Virus record (IMG/VR): IMGVR_UViG_3300019758_000009
Location: 1-64,000 of that record
Source: a virus
Length of the DNA stretch: 64,000 bases
Direction: 5' to 3' (one strand)
In this document: one piece after another, positions 7,539 to 14,623 of the stretch
How positions within the stretch are numbered: the stretch's first letter is position 1
Layout: each line of letters begins with the position of its first letter
Translations under genes and position numbers: made by a program
The notes under the pieces: model-generated
The model's input: the letters and a program-made list of their open reading frames with translations, nothing else
What the model was told of the DNA's origin: nothing
Database searches by the model: none

Positions 7539-8396
7539 TTAGTTGTTGTAAGTTATTTTTTCCGTCAACAAGATAGCCATTGCTGAATCCCGTAGAGTAT
7601 CGTTTCCATCAGTCATGTATTCTAAAGATGTTATCTTCTCTTCTATGTATAGACTAGCGAATTTCGGGTCATATTTTGATATACCCTTGACATTATGTAT
7701 TATGTCTGCATACTTTATGGTCTGTGAGTCACCACTTACAGTGCCTAATCTGTGGTTTTCTGCTGTTTTTCTGATGGCTCTGTTCAGTCCTGGGCAGCTT
7801 TTACCCGTAAAAACGTTCGTAAGCTCACTGACTGAGGTCTTGATGGCGAAAACTTCATAGCTAGCATACCCCATGAGATGTAAATCATCAGCTAATTCAT
7901 CAAGCGTCATATCTGTATCCTCTACGAGGTCATGAAGCAATGCGGCTGGAATGTTATAAGGGGTTACACAGCTCACTATTTTAGCCACAGCATAAGGGTG
8001 TGTCCAGTATTTATGTTTGCTGTACTTTCTCATTTGCTCGCCGTGTTTGCTCTTTACGTAATCCAAGAGTACTTTATCGGTGGCACAAAACTCAGATGGT
8101 GGCACTCCTGCGTTAACTAAGTTGGCGATAGCAATATCTTCCTGTTGCGATATCTGTTTTGTTACGATTTTATCTATATCTTCGCTTGGTAAATCCATAA
8201 ATCTATCTACATGCAGAACTCTTGGTACAGAATGCTTGTAGTTCATAGCGTTAAAAATTATCTCGGAGCAGTGACCGTCTAAGATTTCGTTATGTATTTC
8301 GGATATTTTTACCATCAGGTGCGAAGAACGCTCTCCAGAGCTTCCCTGGGTTGTGTGGGTCGATTTTTTAATACTAGATATATCCTGCACTACCAC
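7539..8396 (-). CDS. RelA/SpoT-type HD hydrolase (MESH1-like)
   Basis: Residues 128-235 follow the hydrolase domain of RelA/SpoT proteins: YWTHPYAVAKIV (first His), ALLHDLVEDTDMTLDEL (HD and ED motifs, residues 155-160) and IKYADIIHNVKGI (matching KLADxxHN). No synthetase or regulatory domain is present, so this is a stand-alone hydrolase, as in MESH1 and small alarmone hydrolases, with a 120-residue N-terminal extension of unknown role. Likely substrates are (p)ppGpp or a related 3'-phosphorylated nucleotide. It would counter alarmone-based defence or the stringent response during infection; this role is inferred. Confidence 0.8.
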   Translation of the reverse strand: MVVQDISSIKKSTHTTQGSSGERSSHLMVKISEIHNEILDGHCSEIIFNAMNYKHSVPRVLHVDRFMDLPSEDIDKIVTKQISQQEDIAIANLVNAGVPPSEFCATDKVLLDYVKSKHGEQMRKYSKHKYWTHPYAVAKIVSCVTPYNIPAALLHDLVEDTDMTLDELADDLHLMGYASYEVFAIKTSVSELTNVFTGKSCPGLNRAIRKTAENHRLGTVSGDSQTIKYADIIHNVKGISKYDPKFASLYIEEKITSLEYMTDGNDTLRDSAMAILLTEKITYNN

Positions 8397-8719
8397 GCTT
8401 TGATCCTCCTTTTAGTTATTTTTATATACATCATACCATGAATAATGAAGGTTTCTCCGTCAACCGTCACCGTGTCTACCCCAGACGTAACCTTGTACGC
8501 TTTAAAGATAGTGTTCATCTTAATGTGCAGCAATACCGACCATCTAAACAACAGGCTGGTGTTGGTGGAGAAGGTCGTTATAGTTCTTAACAGCTCTCTC
8601 TTTTTGAGATTTGATAATGACTGCCAGTCAAACCTTGACCTGCCGCACTTATCTTCTGTGTGGTACCCAGGAAACAAGTCTTCTGAGAAGGTAAAGTAAA
8701 TTTCTTTTTTCTTTTTCAT
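8390..8719 (-). CDS. Hypothetical protein (109 aa)
   Basis: A basic protein of 109 residues with a lysine-rich start (MKKKKEIYFTF) and beta-rich C-terminus. It overlaps the next gene by 7 bp and the previous one by 4 bp (translational coupling). The start is in the AATTATAGCGT-ATG context. Function unknown. Confidence 0.7.
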   Translation of the reverse strand: MKKKKEIYFTFSEDLFPGYHTEDKCGRSRFDWQSLSNLKKRELLRTITTFSTNTSLLFRWSVLLHIKMNTIFKAYKVTSGVDTVTVDGETFIIHGMMYIKITKRRIKAW

Positions 8720-9267
8720 ACGCTATAATTTAACTGGTCATTATTGATTGCTTCATCCCTGTACTTTTTGTCGTACTCCTCAGCAAGTTTATCGCGATTA
8801 GGTTGTGATGGCTCCATCTCTATGGTTGTTAGGTGGTTTAACAATATTGAATTGTCAAATGCATAACTTAATGCATCGCCACCGTTCATATTATTGACGT
8901 AGTAACGTTGGTGGAATTTTTCAATAATCTTCTTGGCTTCGGATATCTCAATCTCTATTACTTTACCGTGATACTTAAACGCTATTGCTTGATATGGTGA
9001 CAGCTGAGATACTGAATGCTGGTTGTATGCTGTGGTTAACTTAACAAATAGGTAAGATATTTCAGGGAAGTACACGCGGTCCTTCCATATCTGTATGCGT
9101 TTATTCCAGTCATCCATATCTACCTCGTACCGCTTATCAACCCATTCGAGCTTCATAATGTCGTTACGCTTCTTTATGGCGTTGGCCCTGCCTTCATCTG
9201 ACATACCGGCTATTGCTATGAGGAAATCTATCTTCCCTTCGATCCTATCTAATTGTGGATTTACCAT
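8716..9267 (-). CDS. Hypothetical protein (183 aa)
   Basis: A soluble, helical, charged protein beginning MVNPQLDRIEGKIDFLIA, a start style typical of short coiled-coil tails. No domain recognised. Its stop overlaps the start of the following gene (ATGA-type coupling), and its own start overlaps the end of the cysteine-containing gene before it. Confidence 0.7.
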   Translation of the reverse strand: MVNPQLDRIEGKIDFLIAIAGMSDEGRANAIKKRNDIMKLEWVDKRYEVDMDDWNKRIQIWKDRVYFPEISYLFVKLTTAYNQHSVSQLSPYQAIAFKYHGKVIEIEISEAKKIIEKFHQRYYVNNMNGGDALSYAFDNSILLNHLTTIEMEPSQPNRDKLAEEYDKKYRDEAINNDQLNYSV

Positions 9268-9647
9268 GGGTTACTTTTTAGTTGTTCGTAAAATTCGGGA
9301 TCATCCTCCTTCAGCTTTCGCATCTCTTCGGCGAGCTTCTGGGATTGCTTGAGTAAATCATCTGGAAGGGTAATCGGATCTGTTTGGCTTGACCTCCAGT
9401 GTACCCACTTAGCCCTCCACCAATTCCACAATCTCCAGTACCAAACACGATCACGGTGCGCTTCAATAAGTTCATCCTTAATGTAATCTATAGCTACCGA
9501 ACAATGTTGCCCTTCACACACGTAAAGCTGTGTACAGCTACTGCCACCGATGATCAGTTCTTCGCAAAGCTCACACATGCGTTCTTGCTGTTCATCGGTG
9601 ATGTCGCCGTTATCGAGTGCTTTTAAAGATCGCCGTAGTCTTGCCAT
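9261..9647 (-). CDS. Cysteine-rich hypothetical protein (128 aa)
   Basis: Residues 24-49 contain six cysteines, beginning CELC and ending CEGQHC, which could bind zinc. A tryptophan-rich amphipathic segment follows (WYWRLWNWWRAKWVHW), unusual for a soluble protein and possibly membrane-associating. The ATG at 9647 has a leader resembling the phage start motif, although it makes a 38-bp overlap with the next gene. Function unknown. Confidence 0.65.
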   Translation of the reverse strand: MARLRRSLKALDNGDITDEQQERMCELCEELIIGGSSCTQLYVCEGQHCSVAIDYIKDELIEAHRDRVWYWRLWNWWRAKWVHWRSSQTDPITLPDDLLKQSQKLAEEMRKLKEDDPEFYEQLKSNPW

Positions 9648-9987
9648 AGCTAAAATTAATAGACATAGTATTGTTAATATTCGCTAAATGCGCTGCAAAA
9701 TTGCCAGATAAATCGCCTAGCATGCCGCTGATGCGGCCAGCAATGAATTCTGACGTTCGAGCGATACAGGGGCTCTTGCTTGACACTTCTAAATATGCTC
9801 GGTTAACAGTAGCTGTCAGGCTCCTTTTGGCGTCTGGGAAGAGTACTAATCCTCGCGGTAATTGACGCAATTCAGCGCCTAGTACTCTGTCTACAATTAA
9901 GTTAAGCATTGCTGCTCCTGCTTTGCTTTCATCCGCAGCGTCAATGATCGCTTGATCTACTACTGCTAAAATTTGTTCTTTTTTCAT
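9610..9987 (-). CDS. Hypothetical protein (125 aa)
   Basis: An alanine-rich helical protein of 125 residues starting MKKEQILAVVDQAIID. No motif is visible. Its start lies in the TAGCGT-ATG context and its end overlaps the following gene by 38 bp. Just upstream, 9988-10103 holds only broken short frames. Confidence 0.65.
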   Translation of the reverse strand: MKKEQILAVVDQAIIDAADESKAGAAMLNLIVDRVLGAELRQLPRGLVLFPDAKRSLTATVNRAYLEVSSKSPCIARTSEFIAGRISGMLGDLSGNFAAHLANINNTMSINFSYGKTTAIFKSTR

Positions 9988-10103
9988 ACGCTAACAATAA
10001 TAATTTGGTGGTTTATTTTGATCGTCATCACCTTCTCTTGTGGATATCCAGATATAGGGAGCTTAGCTCTCTATAATCAGAACTCCAATTGAATATGGCA
10101 ATA

Positions 10104-10460
10104 TCATCGTACACGGCTCCTTACTGCATCGATCAATACTGGAAAGTTACAGTTTTGTTCTGCGCCCTTCATTACGATGAAATGCTTAATCTCCATCCCC
10201 ATCACGTGCTCGGGCCTGTAGACTATACGGGCGTTGCTGTGTAGAAATAATTCAAAAGCTCTTTCTACTTCACGGGTCCCGCGCATATCTCCGGCAACTA
10301 TCACAAGATCAACTACTTCCGCTTCTGACGCTTTTCGTCGATATTGTATTTGGCTCAGGATCTGATCCTGGTTGCCGCTGATGATGGCTAACTGAGAAAG
10401 GGTTTTAGTCCTCCAGTCTCTTACCCATTTGGGTACTAATGTGAATTTATTAAATTTCAT
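10104..10460 (-). CDS. Hypothetical protein (118 aa)
   Basis: The product has a compact alpha/beta pattern (VVDLVIVAGDMRG, then NARIVYRPEHVMG) that could be a Rossmann-like fold, but no ligand-binding motif is clear. It has its own promoter (10483-10513), so it is the first gene of a unit. Confidence 0.7.
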   Translation of the reverse strand: MKFNKFTLVPKWVRDWRTKTLSQLAIISGNQDQILSQIQYRRKASEAEVVDLVIVAGDMRGTREVERAFELFLHSNARIVYRPEHVMGMEIKHFIVMKGAEQNCNFPVLIDAVRSRVR

Positions 10461-10482
10461 AGGCTATCCTTTAAGTTCTCTG

Positions 10483-10513
10483 CAAATGTAAATAAAAAAC
10501 CCGAATAAACAAG
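10483..10513 (-). promoter_or_regulatory. Leftward promoter, host type
   Basis: On the minus strand CTTG (10510-10513), a 19-nt spacer and a perfect TACATTTG -7 box (10483-10490). It overlaps the terminator of the preceding unit. Confidence 0.8.
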
Positions 10514-10528
10514 AGTCTACTCGGATTT
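10490..10528 (-). terminator. Rho-independent terminator
   Basis: A 14-bp stem (10497-10510 with 10515-10528, three G-U pairs in the leftward RNA, loop of 4) followed by a T-run on the minus strand. It ends the gene at 10532-10897. Confidence 0.85.
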
Positions 10529-10531
10529 ATT

Positions 10532-10897
10532 TTATTTTTTCTTCAATATTGTCAATTTCGCGAACATGACGCCTCCACCTTCTGGGCCATATGGATCTTC
10601 CTGGGTGGTAAATTCGATATGTTTATCTTTATAGATCCCCTCACTAAGCTTCGCGGCCAGATGACGTTTAGCGTCTTCTATGTACATTTCGCGATTATGC
10701 TCGGGCACTACCGGTATCCTGGTATCAGCTACATATCTCGCTTCATCCATGACTGTTTCATCTATATGTACTTCGCGATGGATAGATGGAGATATCGCTT
10801 TATCAAACTTATTGTTCACGCGAGCCAGTCTATCTGTTAGCTCCTTTGATTTGGGGTCTACCGATATTAGATCCATCAATTTTTCTATTAGTTTCAT
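10532..10897 (-). CDS. Hypothetical protein (121 aa)
   Basis: A charged alpha/beta protein of 121 residues (MKLIEKLMDLISVDPKSKEL start). No family recognised. It lies 50 bp after rtcB and ends at a strong terminator, so it is probably cotranscribed with rtcB. Confidence 0.7.
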   Translation of the reverse strand: MKLIEKLMDLISVDPKSKELTDRLARVNNKFDKAISPSIHREVHIDETVMDEARYVADTRIPVVPEHNREMYIEDAKRHLAAKLSEGIYKDKHIEFTTQEDPYGPEGGGVMFAKLTILKKK

Positions 10898-10947
10898 ACA
10901 CTATAATTTTGCTCAAGACAAAATGCCCTTCTTATTTCTTATTTAAG

Positions 10948-12126
10948 CTACCCTTTAATCACAGCCAATGGCTGTAACTCTACCGTCGGCATAACCAGAT
11001 CGGTTTGGTTAGCCATAACTACATCGATAGATTTATATGCGCCAGGCGCTTCATCCAGCGCTTTTGTAGATGTCATGCCGTGGACAATTCCTTGGCTGTC
11101 TAGCATTTCTTTCTGGGCGGCAAAATCCAGGTTTTTCTTAGCTTGTGTTCGGCTCATCAGCCTCCCAGCTCCATGCGAACAGGAGTTGAACGACTCAGGG
11201 TTGCCCTTTCCAAATCCAAAATACGACTTAGTACCTTGTGAGCCCGGGATGATCACTGGAGTTCCGCTCTCTGCCTTTACAGCGCCTTTACGGTGAACTA
11301 ATACGTACTCACCAAAATGTTCTTCTACAGCGACATAGTTGTGCGTTACATCGTGCGAGGCTGTTACTTCTACTTCTGGGAAGTACGCCTTAAGAGAATC
11401 CATTACAAGATCACCCATTGTCTTGCGATTCAGTTTTGCGTACACTTTACACGTTATCATATCGCTAACATAGTTCTTAGCCTCCGTCGTATTCGTTGGC
11501 AGGAATGCTAACTTTAATTCAGAGTCAACTGCAGAATGCCAGTTTTTATTTAGTTTTACAGCGATCTTATCATGAGCCTGAGCGACTGTATGGCCAAGAT
11601 TCCTTGACCCAGAATGGATCATTATCCATATAAACCCATCGCTACCTTCCTGAATCTCTAAGAAGTGGTTTCCACCCCCGAGGGTCCCTAATTGCATCTC
11701 TGCATTTTCAATATGGTTCGACATAATTTCAGAGTTGGCCATCTCAAGCATTAATTTTTCGGGAATTTCAACAACTGGTGATTTACGCTTTGAGAATCCT
11801 GTCGGGATTTTATGCTTGGTATCATTTACCAAAGCCTTCAATGTCTGTAGGTCTATGCTAGTTAAATTAGTTCTAATTCCCAGCATACCGCAACCAATAT
11901 CTACTCCGACAGCATTAGGTATCACAACATCTCTAGTAGCTAAAACACCTCCAATAGGCACCCCCATTCCACCATGGACATCTGGCATGAGCGCTACGTG
12001 TTTGTATACAAATGGCAGCTTAGATAAATTGGTGGCCTGCTCAAGGGCTAGTTTATCAATATCTGACGATACGTTCTCAACCCATGCTTTAATCGGGACA
12101 GCTCCCGTTTCTTTCCAAATTTTCAT
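10948..12126 (-). CDS. rtcB: RtcB-type RNA ligase
   Basis: The 392-aa protein carries the RtcB hallmarks: MPDVHGGMGVPIGGV (residues 47-61), VDIGCGM with the metal-binding Cys79, GGGNHFLEI, HSGSRNLG, and SCSHGAGR with the histidine that accepts GMP. RtcB joins RNA 2',3'-cyclic or 3'-phosphate ends to 5'-OH ends, using GTP and manganese. In phages it may mend tRNAs cut by host anticodon nucleases. It has a perfect host-type promoter and shares a transcript with the 121-aa gene. Length is typical for the short RtcB forms. Confidence 0.95.
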   Translation of the reverse strand: MKIWKETGAVPIKAWVENVSSDIDKLALEQATNLSKLPFVYKHVALMPDVHGGMGVPIGGVLATRDVVIPNAVGVDIGCGMLGIRTNLTSIDLQTLKALVNDTKHKIPTGFSKRKSPVVEIPEKLMLEMANSEIMSNHIENAEMQLGTLGGGNHFLEIQEGSDGFIWIMIHSGSRNLGHTVAQAHDKIAVKLNKNWHSAVDSELKLAFLPTNTTEAKNYVSDMITCKVYAKLNRKTMGDLVMDSLKAYFPEVEVTASHDVTHNYVAVEEHFGEYVLVHRKGAVKAESGTPVIIPGSQGTKSYFGFGKGNPESFNSCSHGAGRLMSRTQAKKNLDFAAQKEMLDSQGIVHGMTSTKALDEAPGAYKSIDVVMANQTDLVMPTVELQPLAVIKG

Positions 12127-12148
12127 ACGCTATAATTTTTGTTCAGAG

Positions 12149-12179
12149 CAAAGTTAATTCAATATTCCTGAAATGCAAA
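12149..12179 (-). promoter_or_regulatory. Leftward promoter of rtcB, host type
   Basis: On the minus strand TTTG (12176-12179), exactly 19 nt, then TAACTTTG (12149-12156): a perfect match to TTTG-N19-TAnnTTTG. Confidence 0.9.
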
Positions 12180-12188
12180 CTTTTAAGC

Positions 12189-12226
12189 AAAAAAAAAGAC
12201 GCCACCTTAATTGATGACGTCTTTTT
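12189..12226 (-). terminator. Rho-independent terminator
   Basis: A 14-bp stem (12193-12206 with 12213-12226, G-U pairs in the leftward RNA) followed by T8 on the minus strand. It separates the 63-aa gene from the rtcB promoter. Confidence 0.9.
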
Positions 12227-12240
12227 ACATGTTAACTAGC

Positions 12241-12432
12241 CTATGCTTTTAGTTGAGCTAGTGTATCCATCTTCTTTTTCTCTTCTGAGTGGGTGGTTTG
12301 ACTGCTTTTAAGGGTTAAGAAGTGATCGTACCACCCATCTAAGTGCCAAAGTATAGGCGTAACCCCCATCTCTTTACATAGTTCACTATATGTACTATGG
12401 TCCTCTATTGATTTCTTTAGTCCGTATGACAT
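12241..12432 (-). CDS. Small hypothetical protein (63 aa)
   Basis: A 63-residue soluble protein ending 15 bp before a strong terminator and 20 bp downstream of the 89-aa gene, in line with the operon. No motif recognised. Confidence 0.6.
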   Translation of the reverse strand: MSYGLKKSIEDHSTYSELCKEMGVTPILWHLDGWYDHFLTLKSSQTTHSEEKKKMDTLAQLKA

Positions 12433-12452
12433 GCGCTTTGTTTTAGTTTTCG

Positions 12453-12722
12453 TTACGCGTTATCCGCATATTTATTTAAAAAGTAAACCTTTGAAACAGT
12501 GTAGGCGTAACTAAGGGCGTCTACGTGAGGCTTGAGTACTTGGGCCGCAAAAAATTCCTTCGGTAAAGTACCCCAGAATGGATGATTTTGATCAGGTAAT
12601 ATTATTTTGACTTTTTTGTTTTTTACTTCAAGAATATGCTGTTCTACTACATGGCACATCTCATCTGTATGAACCCCTTGATCATCTGGGGTGTTGATTA
12701 TTTTTTTTATATGTTCGCTCAT
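12453..12722 (-). CDS. Hypothetical protein (89 aa)
   Basis: I chose the internal ATG at 12722 (MSEHIKKIINTPDDQG) because the frame extended to 12773 would overlap the neighbouring gene by 41 bp and adds an unlikely N-terminus. It has one short beta segment (KKVKIILPDQNHPFWG) and a helical C-terminus. Function unknown. Confidence 0.65.
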   Translation of the reverse strand: MSEHIKKIINTPDDQGVHTDEMCHVVEQHILEVKNKKVKIILPDQNHPFWGTLPKEFFAAQVLKPHVDALSYAYTVSKVYFLNKYADNA

Positions 12723-12732
12723 GATGTTGCTT

Positions 12733-13203
12733 TTATTTATTTCTTGAGGACATTTCCACCATTTTGTACCCATTAATATTTAAACTTATCCAGTCTTTAT
12801 CATGTATGACTTCTGAGTGGAATGGTAATACATTTAGATGTTTTGCTGACCATATATTTACATCGACAACAGTAAGGGGTCGATTAAATACGGCATCATC
12901 ATACAGATCTTTATTCCTGGACATTTCTGACCTGATCTCCGTGGCCAAAAACACCATCATCTCTTCATGGGTTTTGGCTCTCTTTTTCGCTTTTTTTACT
13001 CTTTTTTCGAGTAAGAATTTGTTGATTTTTGAAAAAATAACACTCATAGGGGTATGTTTTTTGGTTAAATAGTACTTAAATCTCCTGTAGCTGTGCAGCC
13101 ACACCATATGGTCACGTTCCACTGTAATCCTGAACCACCATTTACTTCTACTGTAAAAGTCCTGGTTTTCGATAAACCCTTCTGCTGGCGCCCAACCTAT
13201 CAT
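12733..13203 (-). CDS. Hypothetical protein (156 aa)
   Basis: A basic protein with a lysine/arginine-rich helix in the middle (EKRVKKAKKRAKTHEE) that could bind nucleic acid. Its ATG overlaps the stop codon of the HAD gene (TAATG), so the two are translationally coupled. No family recognised. Confidence 0.7.
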   Translation of the reverse strand: MIGWAPAEGFIENQDFYSRSKWWFRITVERDHMVWLHSYRRFKYYLTKKHTPMSVIFSKINKFLLEKRVKKAKKRAKTHEEMMVFLATEIRSEMSRNKDLYDDAVFNRPLTVVDVNIWSAKHLNVLPFHSEVIHDKDWISLNINGYKMVEMSSRNK

Positions 13204-13886
13204 TACCCCGGTAACTTTACAGGGTTGATGGTTCTCATAGTCAAATCAAGGATATCCTTGCTTTGTTTGACTGATTGGTTGTATATAGCTTCTATAACCT
13301 GGTGTGGCGTTGAATGGCCTGACATAAGTGCCGAATAGATATATCTGGCTAATGGGTTCTTATTCACGTCACCCATAAACTTTCCAGAAAACCCAGACAT
13401 AACGCTGTACTTATCATTTGAGTGATGAAAAGCCTCTTTGCTTGGATTACAGTCCTCGTCTAAGTGTGGTATGTTTTCGTTTAGCTTATATGCGCCTCCT
13501 ATTTGGGTTTTTACTAAATTATAAATATCCTCAAAATCACCAGGGACCCCGCCGAGGTTTCTGTCATCAATGTAAATATCAGCGGATATTTTTCTTACAT
13601 CACCATAATAATTTATTCTAGACGGATCATTCTCGTTGTATAGGGTGTAGGGGATATTAAAATAGTCCAGGTACCCTCTAGCCGCTGATTCCCAATCGGG
13701 ATTTACACGTGAAGACATACTGGAATCCCTTAAGGTATTTACTATTACTATGTACCCTTCATCGATCCATCTCTTCATTACTTGGGGTACATTTTTACGT
13801 GGTGGAGGGATGTCGTGTATTGACGATTTATCCTTAGATGTAATACAGCCGTCAAAGTCAACTGAAATTGTTTTTTGGAATATCAT
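13203..13886 (-). CDS. HAD-superfamily hydrolase with C-terminal extension
   Basis: SVDFDGCI (residues 8-15) is HAD motif I, a Thr in VIVNTLRD gives motif II, and DIYIDDRNLGG gives the DD of motif IV. The pattern resembles small phosphatases of Bacteroidetes (BT0820-like) and phage 5'-nucleotidases. The roughly 100-residue C-terminal part is not part of the HAD core and is unrecognised. Its place near rtcB allows a 3'-phosphatase or nucleotide-cleaning role, but the substrate cannot be read from the sequence. Confidence 0.8.
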   Translation of the reverse strand: MIFQKTISVDFDGCITSKDKSSIHDIPPPRKNVPQVMKRWIDEGYIVIVNTLRDSSMSSRVNPDWESAARGYLDYFNIPYTLYNENDPSRINYYGDVRKISADIYIDDRNLGGVPGDFEDIYNLVKTQIGGAYKLNENIPHLDEDCNPSKEAFHHSNDKYSVMSGFSGKFMGDVNKNPLARYIYSALMSGHSTPHQVIEAIYNQSVKQSKDILDLTMRTINPVKLPG

Positions 13887-13896
13887 ACGCTAAAAT

Positions 13897-14511
13897 TTAA
13901 AATTCAAAACTAGAATACACTCCAGCAATCTCTTCTGATGTGATTCCTAAATATTTTTTAGTCATAGCTATTGATGAGTGGTTAAGTACATCCATCAAAA
14001 GTATAAGTGACTCTGATGATTTATTATTCATCTCCCAATAGTGCCTAGCAAATGTTTTTCTGAACGAGTGGGTGCTGAAATTGTTAATCTGAAGAGAGTA
14101 TTTCGCTTTTATTCTTTTCAGTTCAGCATTTATGTACTGTTTTGAAACAGACTTTCCGGGGTTCTTTTTGCTTGGAAATATGAGCTCAGTTAGCGTTGGA
14201 GAGCCAAGTTTTATATAAAGGAAATCGATTCTATCAGCAACACTTGGCGAGAAACTTATCTCTCGCGTTTTACCGGTTTTTTGCTCCTTCTTTACGAATT
14301 TCCTTTTAACTTTCAGTCCTTCAGGGGTTACCTCAAAGATATCTCTCCATGCTGTACTGGTAACATCAACAACTCTCAGGGCCGTAACCATGGAAAACAT
14401 CAAATAAAACTCCCATTGCCAATTCTCATCCTTTTCAAGGTTTTTAAGTAACCCCTTAAAGATGTCCATTGGGATGTAATCAGCTTTCGTTAATTGTCCA
14501 GGTAATGCCAT
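13897..14511 (-). CDS. Tyrosine recombinase, catalytic domain only
   Basis: The 204-aa protein has the complete active site: Arg46 (TALRVVDV), a lysine in the beta-hairpin region near 78-80, His148 and Arg151 (THSFRKTFARHYW), His178 (LNHSS) and Tyr187 (TKKYLGI). The usual SAM-like core-binding and arm-binding N-terminal domains are missing or minimal. It could be a phage integrase, or a resolvase acting on genome multimers. It has its own perfect promoter and lies next to ligA. No att site could be identified. Confidence 0.85.
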   Translation of the reverse strand: MALPGQLTKADYIPMDIFKGLLKNLEKDENWQWEFYLMFSMVTALRVVDVTSTAWRDIFEVTPEGLKVKRKFVKKEQKTGKTREISFSPSVADRIDFLYIKLGSPTLTELIFPSKKNPGKSVSKQYINAELKRIKAKYSLQINNFSTHSFRKTFARHYWEMNNKSSESLILLMDVLNHSSIAMTKKYLGITSEEIAGVYSSFEF

Positions 14512-14533
14512 AGTTCTTTCGTTTTTGTTATAA

Positions 14534-14565
14534 CAAATGTATAATTAATAATTGATATAAACAAA
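14534..14565 (-). promoter_or_regulatory. Leftward promoter of the recombinase gene
   Basis: On the minus strand TTTG (14562-14565), 20 nt, TACATTTG (14534-14541). The spacer contains TCAATTATT (14547-14555), shared with four other promoters of the block. Confidence 0.85.
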
Positions 14566-14596
14566 AAAGGAGACACAAAATATTGCATCTCCTTTA
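14562..14596 (-). terminator. Rho-independent terminator after ligA
   Basis: AAAGGAGA/TCTCCTTT stem with a 14-nt loop, followed on the minus strand by six T. It ends the DNA ligase transcript. Confidence 0.8.
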
Positions 14597-14623
14597 TAAG
14601 TCATTGATTCACAGTAATAAAAA

